Assembly (NCBI GenBank): GCA_028865585.1
Contig: JAGWJU010000080.1
Location: 1-6,251 of the forward strand
Reading direction: 5' to 3'
Source: Elusimicrobiota bacterium
GTDB taxonomy: Bacteria; Elusimicrobiota; Elusimicrobia; UBA1565; UBA9628
Length of the DNA stretch: 6,251 bases
Part shown: positions 1 through 6,251 of the stretch, piece after piece
Layout: each line of letters starts with the position of its first letter
Numbering within the stretch: the stretch's first letter is position 1
Notes under the pieces: model-generated
What the model was told of the DNA's origin: nothing
What the model saw: only the letters and a program-made list of their open reading frames with translations
Database searches by the model: none
Translations under genes and position numbers: made by a program

Positions 1-1
1 G

Positions 2-1675
2 GACTTCTTCATGTCCTACAAGTCCATCATCAAGATGCTGGGCGCCAACGCCTGCCCCATCCAGCTTCCCATCGGCTCCGAGGCCGACTTCATGGGCCTC
101 ATCGATCTGATCGAGATGAAGGCCTTGGTCTGGCGGGGCGAGGAGCTGGGCGCGAAGTGGGACGTGGTCGACATCCCGGCCGAGATGAAGGCGCAGGCCG
201 ACGAGTACCGCGAAAAGATGGTGGAGAAAATCGTCGAGTTCGACGACGCCATGATGGAGCGGTATTTAAACGGCGAGCATAACTTCACGCCCGCCGAACT
301 CAAGAAAATCCTGCGCAAGGGCGTTCTTCAGTCCAAAATATTCCCCGTTCTGTGCGGCTCTTCCTATAAGAACAAGGGCGTGCAGCCCATGCTCGACGCC
401 GTGTGCGATTATCTGCCCTCGCCCCTGGACGTTCCCCCGGTCAGCGGCACCAACGCCCTGACCGGCGAGCCCGTCGAGCGCAAGGCGGACGACAAAGAGC
501 CTTTCTCGGCGCTCATGTTCAAGATTCAGACCGATCCGTTCGTCGGGAAGCTGATCTTCTTCCGGGTCTATTCCGGCACGCTTACGGCCGGCGATACCAT
601 CATGATCGGCAACAACCGGAACACCGAGCGGGTGGGCCGCATCCTGCGCATGCACGCCAACCAGCGCGAGGAGATCAAGGAAATTCGCGCCGGAGAAATC
701 GCGGCGACCGTGGCCTTAAAGAACGCCCGCGTCGGCTATACCATGTGTTCCGAGGATCATCCCATGGTCCTTGAGCAAATCACGTTCCCCGAGCCCGTCA
801 TTTCCATCGCCATCGAACCCAAGTCCAAGGCGGACGAGGAAAAGATGGCCAACGCCATGAGCCGGCTGGCCGAGGAAGACCAGACCTTCCGCATCAAGAC
901 CGACCCGGAAATCGGCCAGACCATCATCTCGGGAATGGGCGAGCTTCACCTGGAAATCATCGTCGACCGCATGAAGCGCGAGTTCAACGTGCAGGCCAAC
1001 GTGGGCAACCCGCAGGTGGCCTACAAGGAAACGGTCAGGAAGAAAATCCAGGAGGAAGGGAAATTCATCCGGCAGTCCGGCGGCCGCGGCCAGTACGGGC
1101 ATTGCATCATCGACATCGAGCCCCAGGAGATGGGCAAGGGCTTCGAGTTCGTGAGCGAAATCAAGCAGGGCCGCATCCCGCGCGAGTTCATTCCCGCGGT
1201 GGAAAAGGGCGTCCGGGAGGCTTTGGACGGCGGCGCCTTGGCGGGCTACCCCATCGTCGACATCAAGGTGACTTTGGTGGACGGCTCCTTCCACGAGGTC
1301 GATTCCTCGGAAATGGCGTTCAAGATTGCGGGCGCCATGGCTCTTCGTTCGGGCTGCAAAAAAGCCAACCCGACCATTCTGGAGCCCGTCATGAAATTCG
1401 AGGTCATCACCCCCGAGCAGTATATGGGCGACGTGATCGGGGACTTGAATTCCCGCCGCGCCAAGGTGCAGGACATGGGAGATCGCGGGCACTTGAAGTT
1501 CGTGCGCGCCACCGTGCCGCTCTCCGAGATGTTCGGCTACGCGACCGTCGTGCGCTCGATTTCCCAGGGCCGGGCGTCCTTTACCATGGAGCCCAGCCAT
1601 TACGAGGAAGTGCCGGGCAACATCCTGAAGGCAATCGTCGAGAAGAACGCCGCCGCAATGGCGACGCAAAGATAA
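2..1675 (+). CDS. fusA: Elongation factor G, 3' part (5' end outside window)
   Basis: EF-G is the cytoplasmic translocation GTPase that moves tRNAs and mRNA through the ribosome after peptide transfer, and with RRF it recycles ribosomes. The reading frame is already open at base 2 and the gene must begin upstream: P-loop, switch I, switch II and NKxD of the G domain are missing. About 557 codons are present. The fragment starts in the G' subdomain (GANACPIQLPIG). Domain II begins near 498 (EPFSALMFKIQTDPFVGK). Domain III begins near 790 and includes GQTIISGMGELHLEI. Domain IV has the decoding-tip loops SGGRGQYGH (about 1076-1102) and FHEVDSSEMAFKIA (about 1290-1330). Domain V has EVITPEQYMGDVIGDLNSRR and the C-terminal SQGRASFTMEPSHYEEVP. 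All are canonical for EF-G, with no frameshift. The Met at 11 is internal, not a start. The TAA stop lies 23 bases before tuf, so the two genes are probably co-transcribed. Confidence 0.97.
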   Translation, partial: DFFMSYKSIIKMLGANACPIQLPIGSEADFMGLIDLIEMKALVWRGEELGAKWDVVDIPAEMKAQADEYREKMVEKIVEFDDAMMERYLNGEHNFTPAELKKILRKGVLQSKIFPVLCGSSYKNKGVQPMLDAVCDYLPSPLDVPPVSGTNALTGEPVERKADDKEPFSALMFKIQTDPFVGKLIFFRVYSGTLTAGDTIMIGNNRNTERVGRILRMHANQREEIKEIRAGEIAATVALKNARVGYTMCSEDHPMVLEQITFPEPVISIAIEPKSKADEEKMANAMSRLAEEDQTFRIKTDPEIGQTIISGMGELHLEIIVDRMKREFNVQANVGNPQVAYKETVRKKIQEEGKFIRQSGGRGQYGHCIIDIEPQEMGKGFEFVSEIKQGRIPREFIPAVEKGVREALDGGALAGYPIVDIKVTLVDGSFHEVDSSEMAFKIAGAMALRSGCKKANPTILEPVMKFEVITPEQYMGDVIGDLNSRRAKVQDMGDRGHLKFVRATVPLSEMFGYATVVRSISQGRASFTMEPSHYEEVPGNILKAIVEKNAAAMATQR

Positions 1676-1676
1676 G

Positions 1677-1685
1677 AGAGAGGAG
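1677..1685 (+). promoter_or_regulatory. Ribosome binding site of tuf
   Basis: AGAGAGGAG in the 23-base fusA-tuf gap is a good match to the anti-Shine-Dalgarno complement. It decides the tuf start, because the tuf reading frame continues open for about 600 bases upstream inside fusA. Its distance to ATG 1699 (13 bases after GGAG) is longer than usual, but no better ATG or GTG lies nearer with EF-Tu sequence following. Confidence 0.6.
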
Positions 1686-1698
1686 ACCATCGGAACTT

Positions 1699-2886
<1,188 letters not shown>

Positions 2887-2889
2887 GCC

Positions 2890-3042
2890 ATGGGCGATCG
2901 CATCGTCTTGACGCTGGGGTGCTCGGAGTGCAAGAACAAGAACTACACCCTCCAGCGCGGCAAGAAGAAGGATTTCAAGCTTGAAATCAAGAAATTCTGC
3001 AGGGCCTGCGGCAAATCGACCCTGCACAAAGAAGTCAAGTAG
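2890..3042 (+). CDS. rpmG: 50S ribosomal protein L33 (zinc-binding form)
   Basis: A 50-residue protein of the large ribosomal subunit. The translation begins MGDRIVLTLGCSECKNKNYT and ends in CGKSTLHKEVK. Two CxxC pairs, Cys11/Cys14 and Cys37/Cys40, form the zinc ribbon of the 'C+' type of L33, as opposed to the cysteine-free paralogue many bacteria keep for zinc starvation. The length is normal for the family. The start lies only 3 bases after the tuf stop. I see no clear Shine-Dalgarno sequence, so translation may depend on ribosomes finishing tuf. The gene lies between tuf and tRNA-Trp/secE, a common place for rpmG in bacteria. Confidence 0.95.
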   Translation: MGDRIVLTLGCSECKNKNYTLQRGKKKDFKLEIKKFCRACGKSTLHKEVK

Positions 3043-3059
3043 CGGGCGGCGCGCGGTTT

Positions 3060-3132
3060 GGGGGTGTCGGTTAATTGGCTAAACCATCGGTCTCCAAAAC
3101 CGAGACTCCAGGTTCGAGTCCTGGCGCCCCCG
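3060..3132 (+). tRNA. trnW: tRNA-Trp (anticodon CCA)
   Basis: A complete cloverleaf can be folded by hand. The acceptor stem pairs 3060-3066 (GGGGGTG) with 3125-3131 (CGCCCCC), including one G-U pair, and the discriminator is G3132, as expected for bacterial tRNA-Trp. The D stem GGTT/AACC (3069-3072 with 3082-3085) closes a loop containing GG. The anticodon stem TCGGT/ACCGA (3087-3091 with 3099-3103) carries loop CTCCAAA with anticodon CCA at 3094-3096. The variable region has four bases. The T stem CCAGG/CCTGG (3108-3112 with 3120-3124) carries loop TTCGAGT. The 3' CCA is not encoded, so it must be added after transcription. It sits 17 bases after rpmG and 20 bases before secE in the same direction, so it is probably cut out of a long mRNA. 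Confidence 0.97.
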
Positions 3133-3152
3133 CGCCGGATTTTTAACTCACA

Positions 3153-3338
3153 ATGAACTTCGCGATCCAATTCGTTCGAGAGGCGTACTTCGAGTTGAAG
3201 AAGTCGTCCTGGCTCACGCGCAGGGAGGCGGCTGACTCCACGCGCGTGGTCGTCCTGCTCGTCGTCGTCCTCTCCCTCTACATCGCGGGCGTCGATTTTC
3301 TGCTGCATATGATCATGGGGAGCATTTTAGGCGGGTGA
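3153..3338 (+). CDS. secE: Protein translocase subunit SecE
   Basis: SecE is the small inner-membrane subunit that clamps SecY in the SecYEG protein-export channel. The 61-residue product has the short, single-helix layout found in most bacteria. It has an amphipathic N-terminal helix (about 1-18), then the conserved cytoplasmic segment ELKKSSWLTRREAADST (14-30), matching the family pattern LKKVxWPTRxE. One transmembrane helix follows at about 32-53 (VVVLLVVVLSLYIAGVDFLL). The usual Pro after Trp20 is Leu here. No strong ribosome binding site precedes ATG 3153; the 20 bases after the tRNA are CGCC followed by an A/T-rich run. The stop is followed by one base and then nusG, a nearly universal pairing. 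Confidence 0.95.
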   Translation: MNFAIQFVREAYFELKKSSWLTRREAADSTRVVVLLVVVLSLYIAGVDFLLHMIMGSILGG

Positions 3339-3339
3339 T

Positions 3340-3879
3340 ATGAGCCAATACGAACGGGGTTGGTATATCGTGCACACGCAGTCCGGGCACGAGGACAGGG
3401 TGAAGTCGAAGCTGGAGGAAAAGGTGCAGACCGAGCGCCTCCAGGACAAGATTTTTTCCGTGATGGTTCCCTCGGAGCCGGTGGTCGAAATCAAGAAGAA
3501 TAAGAAAAAGGTCTCCCAGAGGAAATTCTTCCCCGGCTACGTGCTGGTGGATATGAAGGTGGACGAGCAGACCTACTGGCTGGTCAAGGGCCTCTCGGGC
3601 GTCTCTGGATTTTTGGGCGAGCCCAACCCCGCGCGCCTGCCGCAGCAGGAAGTGGAGGCGATTTTGGAGCTGACCACCTCGGCCGAGGCGGATAAGCCCA
3701 AGCCCGCGGTCATCTTCGAGCGCGGCGAGAACATCCGCATCACCGACGGCCCCTTCCGGCATTTCGTCGGCATCGTCGAGGACGTCAACGCGGCCAAGGC
3801 CAAGATCAAGGCCATGGTCACCATCTTCGGCCGGCCCACGCCGGTCGAATTGGACTTTCTGCAGGTGGAGAAAATTTAA
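3340..3879 (+). CDS. nusG: Transcription elongation/antitermination factor NusG
   Basis: NusG binds RNA polymerase through its N-terminal NGN domain and contacts Rho or ribosomal protein S10 through its C-terminal KOW domain, so it links transcription with translation and termination. The 179-residue length is normal. The NGN domain spans about 5-115, with WYIVHTQSGHEDRV at 8-21 and the signature FFPGYVLV at 63-70. The KOW domain starts near GENIRITDGPF (129-139) and ends with RPTPVELDFLQVEKI. A Lys-rich stretch at 52-58 lies in the loop before the FFPGY strand. ATG 3340 follows the secE stop by one base, with AGGCGGG just upstream as ribosome binding site. The stop TAA directly abuts the rplK start (TAAATG). 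Confidence 0.97.
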   Translation: MSQYERGWYIVHTQSGHEDRVKSKLEEKVQTERLQDKIFSVMVPSEPVVEIKKNKKKVSQRKFFPGYVLVDMKVDEQTYWLVKGLSGVSGFLGEPNPARLPQQEVEAILELTTSAEADKPKPAVIFERGENIRITDGPFRHFVGIVEDVNAAKAKIKAMVTIFGRPTPVELDFLQVEKI

Positions 3880-4305
3880 ATGGCGAAAAAGGTCAAGACC
3901 CAAATCAAGCTCCAGATCCCGGCGGGAGGCGCCAACCCCGCGCCGCCGGTCGGCCCCGCGCTCGGACAGCACGGCGTCAACATCATGGATTTCTGCAAGC
4001 AGTTCAACGAGCGCACCAAGTCGTCCCAGGCGGGCATGATTATTCCGGCCGTCATCACGGTCTACGAGGATCGCAGCTTCACCTTCATCACCAAGATGCC
4101 GCCGGTGGCGTCCTTGATCAAGCGCGCAGCGGGCCTGGCCAAGGGTTCGGGCGAGCCCAACCGCAACAAGGTGGGCAAAATCACGGCCAAGCAGGTCGAG
4201 GAGATTGCCGCGCAGAAGATGCCGGATTTGAACACCAAGGACATGACGGCCGCCTGCGAGATGGTCAAGGGCACGGCGCGCTCGATGGGCGTCGAGATCG
4301 GCTGA
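3880..4305 (+). CDS. rplK: 50S ribosomal protein L11
   Basis: L11 binds 23S rRNA at the GTPase-associated centre, where elongation factors dock, and takes part in the RelA stringent response. The product is 141 residues, the usual size. The N-terminal domain has the Pro-rich turn PAPPVGPALGQHGVNIMDFC (about 20-39) and GMIIPAVITVYEDRSFTFIT. The C-terminal RNA-binding domain has KGSGEPNRNKVGKIT and KMPDLNTKDMTAA, ending GTARSMGVEIG. All are canonical. The start touches the nusG stop. The ribosome binding site AGGTGGAG (3863-3870) lies inside nusG, with 9 bases to the ATG. Because there is no leader between nusG and rplK, there is no obvious site here for an L1-type autoregulatory structure ahead of rplK. 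Confidence 0.97.
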   Translation: MAKKVKTQIKLQIPAGGANPAPPVGPALGQHGVNIMDFCKQFNERTKSSQAGMIIPAVITVYEDRSFTFITKMPPVASLIKRAAGLAKGSGEPNRNKVGKITAKQVEEIAAQKMPDLNTKDMTAACEMVKGTARSMGVEIG

Positions 4306-4325
4306 GATCGGGGGATTTGAACATC

Positions 4326-5009
4326 ATGGGAAAAAGACTGGCGGCGTTGGAGAAGCAGCAGGACGCGGAGAAACTCCACAGCGTCGAGGACGGCGCGGCC
4401 CAGGCCAAGAAGTTCGCCACGGCCAAGTTCGACGAGACCATCGAGCTGCACGTACGCTTGGGCGTGGACCCCAAGCAAGCCGACCAGCAGGTGCGCGGCA
4501 CCGTGCCGCTTCCCCGCGGCCTGGGCAAAACCAAGAAAATCGCGGTCGTGACCCGGGGCGAGAAGCAAAAAGACGCCCAGTCCGCCGGCGCGGATATTGT
4601 CGGCGGCGACGAGCTCATCGACCGCATCGCCAAGGGCTTTTTGGATTTCGACGTTCTGGTGGCGACTCCGGATTCCATGGCGGGCTTGGCCAAGCTTGGA
4701 AAAATCTTGGGCCCCAAGGGCCTCATGCCCAACCCCAAGAGCGGCACCGTGACGATGGACGTGGCCAAGGCGGTCAAGGAGCTGAAGGCCGGCCGCGTCG
4801 AGTACAAGGTGGACGATTACGGCATCATCCACGTTCCGGTCGGCAAGGCTTCCTTTGATCCGGGCCACGTGGCCGAGAACGCGCGGGCGGTGCTTGCCGC
4901 CATCGTGAAGGCCAAGCCTTCCGCGGCCAAGGGCGTTTACCTTAAGAGCGCCACGCTTTCGCCCAGCATGGGCCCCGGCGTCAAGCTCGATCCAGCCCAG
5001 AAGTTCTAG
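4326..5009 (+). CDS. rplA: 50S ribosomal protein L1
   Basis: L1 forms the mobile L1 stalk of the large subunit near the E site, and in many bacteria it also represses its own operon mRNA. From ATG 4326 the product is 227 residues, close to the family norm. Visible signatures are KKFATAKFDETIELHVRLG, DQQVRGTVPLPRG, ATPDSMAGLAKLGKILGPKG followed by LMPNPKSGTVT, and KAKPSAAKGVYLKS with MGPGVKLD near the end. An in-frame TTG at 4317 would add three residues. ATG 4326 is preferred because GGGGGA (4310-4315) then sits 10 bases upstream; for the TTG it would be too close. The last codons form the left arm of a strong inverted repeat around the stop. The usual neighbour rplJ does not follow. Confidence 0.96.
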   Translation: MGKRLAALEKQQDAEKLHSVEDGAAQAKKFATAKFDETIELHVRLGVDPKQADQQVRGTVPLPRGLGKTKKIAVVTRGEKQKDAQSAGADIVGGDELIDRIAKGFLDFDVLVATPDSMAGLAKLGKILGPKGLMPNPKSGTVTMDVAKAVKELKAGRVEYKVDDYGIIHVPVGKASFDPGHVAENARAVLAAIVKAKPSAAKGVYLKSATLSPSMGPGVKLDPAQKF

Positions 5010-5024
5010 CCCCGGGCTGGATCG
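4988..5024 (+). terminator. Inverted repeat around the rplA stop codon
   Basis: CGATCCAGCCC (4988-4998) and GGGCTGGATCG (5014-5024) are perfect 11-base reverse complements, with one more possible G-U pair outside. They enclose a 15-base loop that contains the TAG stop of rplA. The stem is strong and lies where transcription of the ribosomal-protein operon should end or be processed. There is no run of T after it, so a textbook intrinsic terminator is not supported. It could be a U-less terminator, an mRNA 3'-end stabiliser or a processing site. Confidence 0.4.
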
Positions 5025-5034
5025 GTGCGGGCCC

Positions 5035-5049
5035 GCTTTCCTGGAAAGC
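5035..5049 (+). terminator. Second small hairpin after rplA
   Basis: GCTTTC (5035-5040) pairs with GAAAGC (5044-5049) around a three-base loop, CTG. It directly follows, and overlaps by two bases, the palindrome GCGGGCCCGC (5027-5036). Together with the larger inverted repeat upstream it makes a run of structure over about 60 bases. No T tract follows. It may be part of the same terminator or processing region, or chance in GC-rich DNA. Confidence 0.25.
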
Positions 5050-5076
5050 AGGCGCAGGAATTGATAGAGTGAGCCG

Positions 5077-5127
5077 ATGATCGAGGGAAATGGTTTGCAT
5101 CCGGAGATCAAGAGGGGCAAGCTGTGA
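5077..5127 (+). other. Possible 16-codon upstream ORF coupled to coaD
   Basis: A short frame, ATG 5077 to TGA 5125-5127, would encode MIEGNGLHPEIKRGKL. AGAGTGAG lies just upstream as a weak ribosome binding site. Its stop overlaps the coaD GTG start (GTGA), the geometry used for translational coupling. I recognise no homologue. A frame this short in GC-rich DNA is easily chance, and the overlap is the only support. Confidence 0.2.
5111..5117 (+). promoter_or_regulatory. Ribosome binding site of coaD
   Basis: AGAGGGG ends six bases before GTG 5124. It supports the GTG start over the in-frame TTG at 5130, which would also leave an acceptable N-terminus (MAVYPGSFDP). Confidence 0.5.
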
Positions 5128-5609
5128 CGTTGGCGGTCTACCCAGGCAGCTTCGATCCCATCACCTTGGGGCATATGGATCTGGTGCGGCGGGCGCGGCG
5201 CATCTTCGGATCGGTGGTGGTGGCCGTGCTTGATAACGCCTCCAAGCGCCACACTTTCGGGCTTGAGGAGCGCGTGGAGATGGCGCGAGCCTCCACGCGG
5301 GGCATGAAGGGCGTTTCGGTGGATACCTTTTCCGGGCTCCTGGCCGACTACATGAAGGTCAAGCGTTCGCGCGTGCTCATCCGCGGCGTTCGGGTGGTCT
5401 CGGACATGGACTACGAGTTTCAGCTGGCTTTCTTCAACCGGCGCCTCGGCCCGGACGTGGAAACCGTATTTTTAATGCCCGACGAGAAATACACGTATCT
5501 CGCCTCCTCCATGGTCAAGGAAGTGGCCAGGCTCGGCGCCCCGGTCGACTCCTTCGTGACGCCTTTGGTCGCGCGGCGTTTGCGCCAAAAATTTCAAGGC
5601 GGTGCCTGA
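5124..5609 (+). CDS. coaD: Phosphopantetheine adenylyltransferase
   Basis: CoaD transfers the AMP part of ATP to 4'-phosphopantetheine, giving dephospho-CoA and pyrophosphate, the penultimate step of coenzyme A synthesis in the cytoplasm. The 161-residue product matches the bacterial family in length. The nucleotidyltransferase signature is at the start: AVYPGSFDPITLGH (4-17), with the TxGH-type motif at 14-17. Further family signatures are LIRGVRVVSDMDYEFQLAFFNRRL and YTYLASSMVKEVARLG, corresponding to the usual SSxxVRE motif. The start is GTG 5124. It begins 114 bases after rplA, beyond the hairpin region, and its 3' end overlaps the next gene by 8 bases. In other bacteria coaD often follows rsmD; here it takes the place where rplJ would be expected. 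Confidence 0.95.
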   Translation: MTLAVYPGSFDPITLGHMDLVRRARRIFGSVVVAVLDNASKRHTFGLEERVEMARASTRGMKGVSVDTFSGLLADYMKVKRSRVLIRGVRVVSDMDYEFQLAFFNRRLGPDVETVFLMPDEKYTYLASSMVKEVARLGAPVDSFVTPLVARRLRQKFQGGA

Positions 5610-6251
5610 GACGGTGGGCCCGCGTCGCTTGGCGGCGGCTCTAGCCGCGCTTTTGGCCGCGCTTTTGCTGGCGGCCGCCCTCATGCTCCGGCACCAACGG
5701 GTTCAGGTTCGGCTTGGAGGGGACGGCGAACCTTCGGGTTCGGCGCTGCCTCCCTTGCCGGCGCCGCCGGAGCCCAAGCTTCCCGCTTCCGAAGACTCCG
5801 GCGGGACTCCCGTCGGAGCGGCCGTCTCCTACACCAACGAGATGCAGGAGGCCAACCTCGAGCGGCAAAAGGCCGCCCAAGGCATCCGAAGCCTGGCTCC
5901 GCCGCCCTACAGCGCGTCCGCCCGCCAAGCGCTTCTGGAGCAGGCCGCCCAGGCGCAAACGCCCGACGAAGCCGTCTCCGCATTGCGGCAGCTTTCTTTG
6001 ATGAACCAGGCGGCTCAAGCCCAGGCCGGCCGCCGGGGACCCGTGTCCTTGAGGGGAACTACGCCCAAACTGCTGGCCGAACCGGCTGCCGGAGGAGAAG
6101 AAAAGGGGGAGCCGCTGCCCACGATGGACTGGTTCGTGGTGGTCTCGAGTTCCCCCGGAAAAAGCCGAATCGTTTCCGATCAAGCATCCTGGGCGGCGTT
6201 GTGGAAGCGGCTTTTCCCCGGCAAGGCCGCGCCTAAGGTGGATTTTTCGCG
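5602..6251 (+). CDS. Membrane-anchored protein, possible PrcB-type domain (3' end outside window)
   Basis: An open frame with no stop runs from GTG 5602 through the window end: 216 whole codons, incomplete. Two Arg (8-9) precede one hydrophobic segment (10-29, almost all Ala/Leu), which looks like a signal anchor or uncleaved signal peptide with the rest outside the cytoplasm. There is no lipobox Cys. A low-complexity linker rich in Pro, Ala, Gly and Gln follows (about 40-170). From Met175 the sequence becomes ordered: DWFVVVSSSPGKSRIVSD, then WAALWKRLFPGKAAPKVDFS at 197-216. The pattern W-x-x-LW...P-x-VDFS resembles the opening of PrcB C-terminal-type domains, known from a spirochaete protease-complex protein; this rests on memory of the family, not a search. 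The start overlaps coaD by 8 bases. GTG 5614, better spaced from AAGGCGG (5596-5602), is an alternative. The function is otherwise unknown. Confidence 0.7.
   Translation, partial: MPETVGPRRLAAALAALLAALLLAAALMLRHQRVQVRLGGDGEPSGSALPPLPAPPEPKLPASEDSGGTPVGAAVSYTNEMQEANLERQKAAQGIRSLAPPPYSASARQALLEQAAQAQTPDEAVSALRQLSLMNQAAQAQAGRRGPVSLRGTTPKLLAEPAAGGEEKGEPLPTMDWFVVVSSSPGKSRIVSDQASWAALWKRLFPGKAAPKVDFS
5644..5667 (+). repeat. Perfect 12-base tandem repeat in the membrane segment
   Basis: GCCGCGCTTTTG occurs twice head to tail, at 5644-5655 and 5656-5667. It lies in frame with the open reading frame begun at 5602 and encodes Ala-Ala-Leu-Leu twice inside the predicted transmembrane helix. Loss or gain of one unit would shorten or lengthen the helix by about one turn without a frameshift. 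Confidence 0.8.

Noticed and set aside
716..1690. Minus-strand open frame of about 324 codons opposite fusA
   Set aside because: Shadow of EF-G; low-complexity His/Leu/Asp composition and no recognisable domain.
1102..1698. The tuf reading frame stays open about 600 bases upstream, inside fusA
   Set aside because: fusA is translated there in another frame with clear EF-G motifs. The upstream translation is Arg/Gly-rich nonsense, and EF-Tu begins canonically at 1699.
4317..4325. TTG 4317 as the rplA start
   Set aside because: The ribosome binding site GGGGGA would be one base away. ATG 4326 has correct spacing and gives the usual L1 N-terminus.
5061..5090. TTGATA as a possible -35 element of a coaD promoter
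   Set aside because: No sequence resembling TATAAT lies 16-18 bases downstream, so a promoter cannot be supported.
4062..5252. Minus-strand open frame of about 396 codons crossing rplK, rplA and the coaD start
   Set aside because: It spans three well-supported + strand genes and an intergenic hairpin; no motif is recognisable.
5714..6001. Plus-strand open frame of about 95 codons in another phase
   Set aside because: It lies inside the frame starting at 5602, and its translation is Pro/Arg/Ser-rich with no domain.
5641..6183. Minus-strand open frame of about 180 codons, with a further overlapping one at 5681-5983
   Set aside because: The + strand frame from 5602 is longer, starts at the coaD end, and gives a sensible anchor-linker-domain layout. 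The minus frames are Gly/Arg-rich shadows.

Overview
The window is about 60-65% G+C by eye and carries one tightly packed block of genes, all on the + strand. It is a bacterial translation/transcription cluster joined to a small accessory stretch. The proteins are clearly bacterial: EF-G, EF-Tu, a zinc-type L33, a one-helix SecE, NusG, L11 and L1. I cannot fix the phylum from this. A GC-rich, Gram-negative-type lineage outside the best-studied phyla is plausible (Elusimicrobiota-like is a guess), partly because the last gene resembles PrcB-type envelope proteins.

Region 1 (1-2886) holds the 3' three-quarters of fusA (EF-G) followed, after 23 bases, by a complete tuf (EF-Tu). Region 2 (2890-3338) holds rpmG (L33), a tRNA-Trp with anticodon CCA, and secE. 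Region 3 (3340-5009) holds nusG, rplK and rplA, with start and stop codons touching or nearly so. The translation elongation factors, a ribosomal protein, a tRNA, a translocon subunit, the transcription factor NusG and the two L11-operon proteins are therefore probably one long transcript. The order tuf-rpmG-trnW-secE-nusG-rplK-rplA is a classical bacterial arrangement. The direct fusA-tuf link on its left is typical of the str operon, so two conserved clusters appear joined at tuf.

Region 4 (5010-5123) is a 114-base gap. It has a strong inverted repeat around the rplA stop codon and a second small hairpin, and probably marks a transcript boundary or processing point. The usual next genes (rplJ, rplL, rpoB, rpoC) are absent.

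Region 5 (5124-6251) holds coaD, encoding phosphopantetheine adenylyltransferase of coenzyme A synthesis. A gene overlapping its end encodes a membrane-anchored, Pro/Ala-rich protein and runs off the window. Where it is cut, its sequence resembles the beginning of a PrcB C-terminal-type domain.

I see no new defence or mobile system. The points worth a second look are the strikingly different codon use of tuf, the fusion of the str-type and secE-type clusters at tuf, the break after rplA, and the unrecognised membrane protein after coaD.
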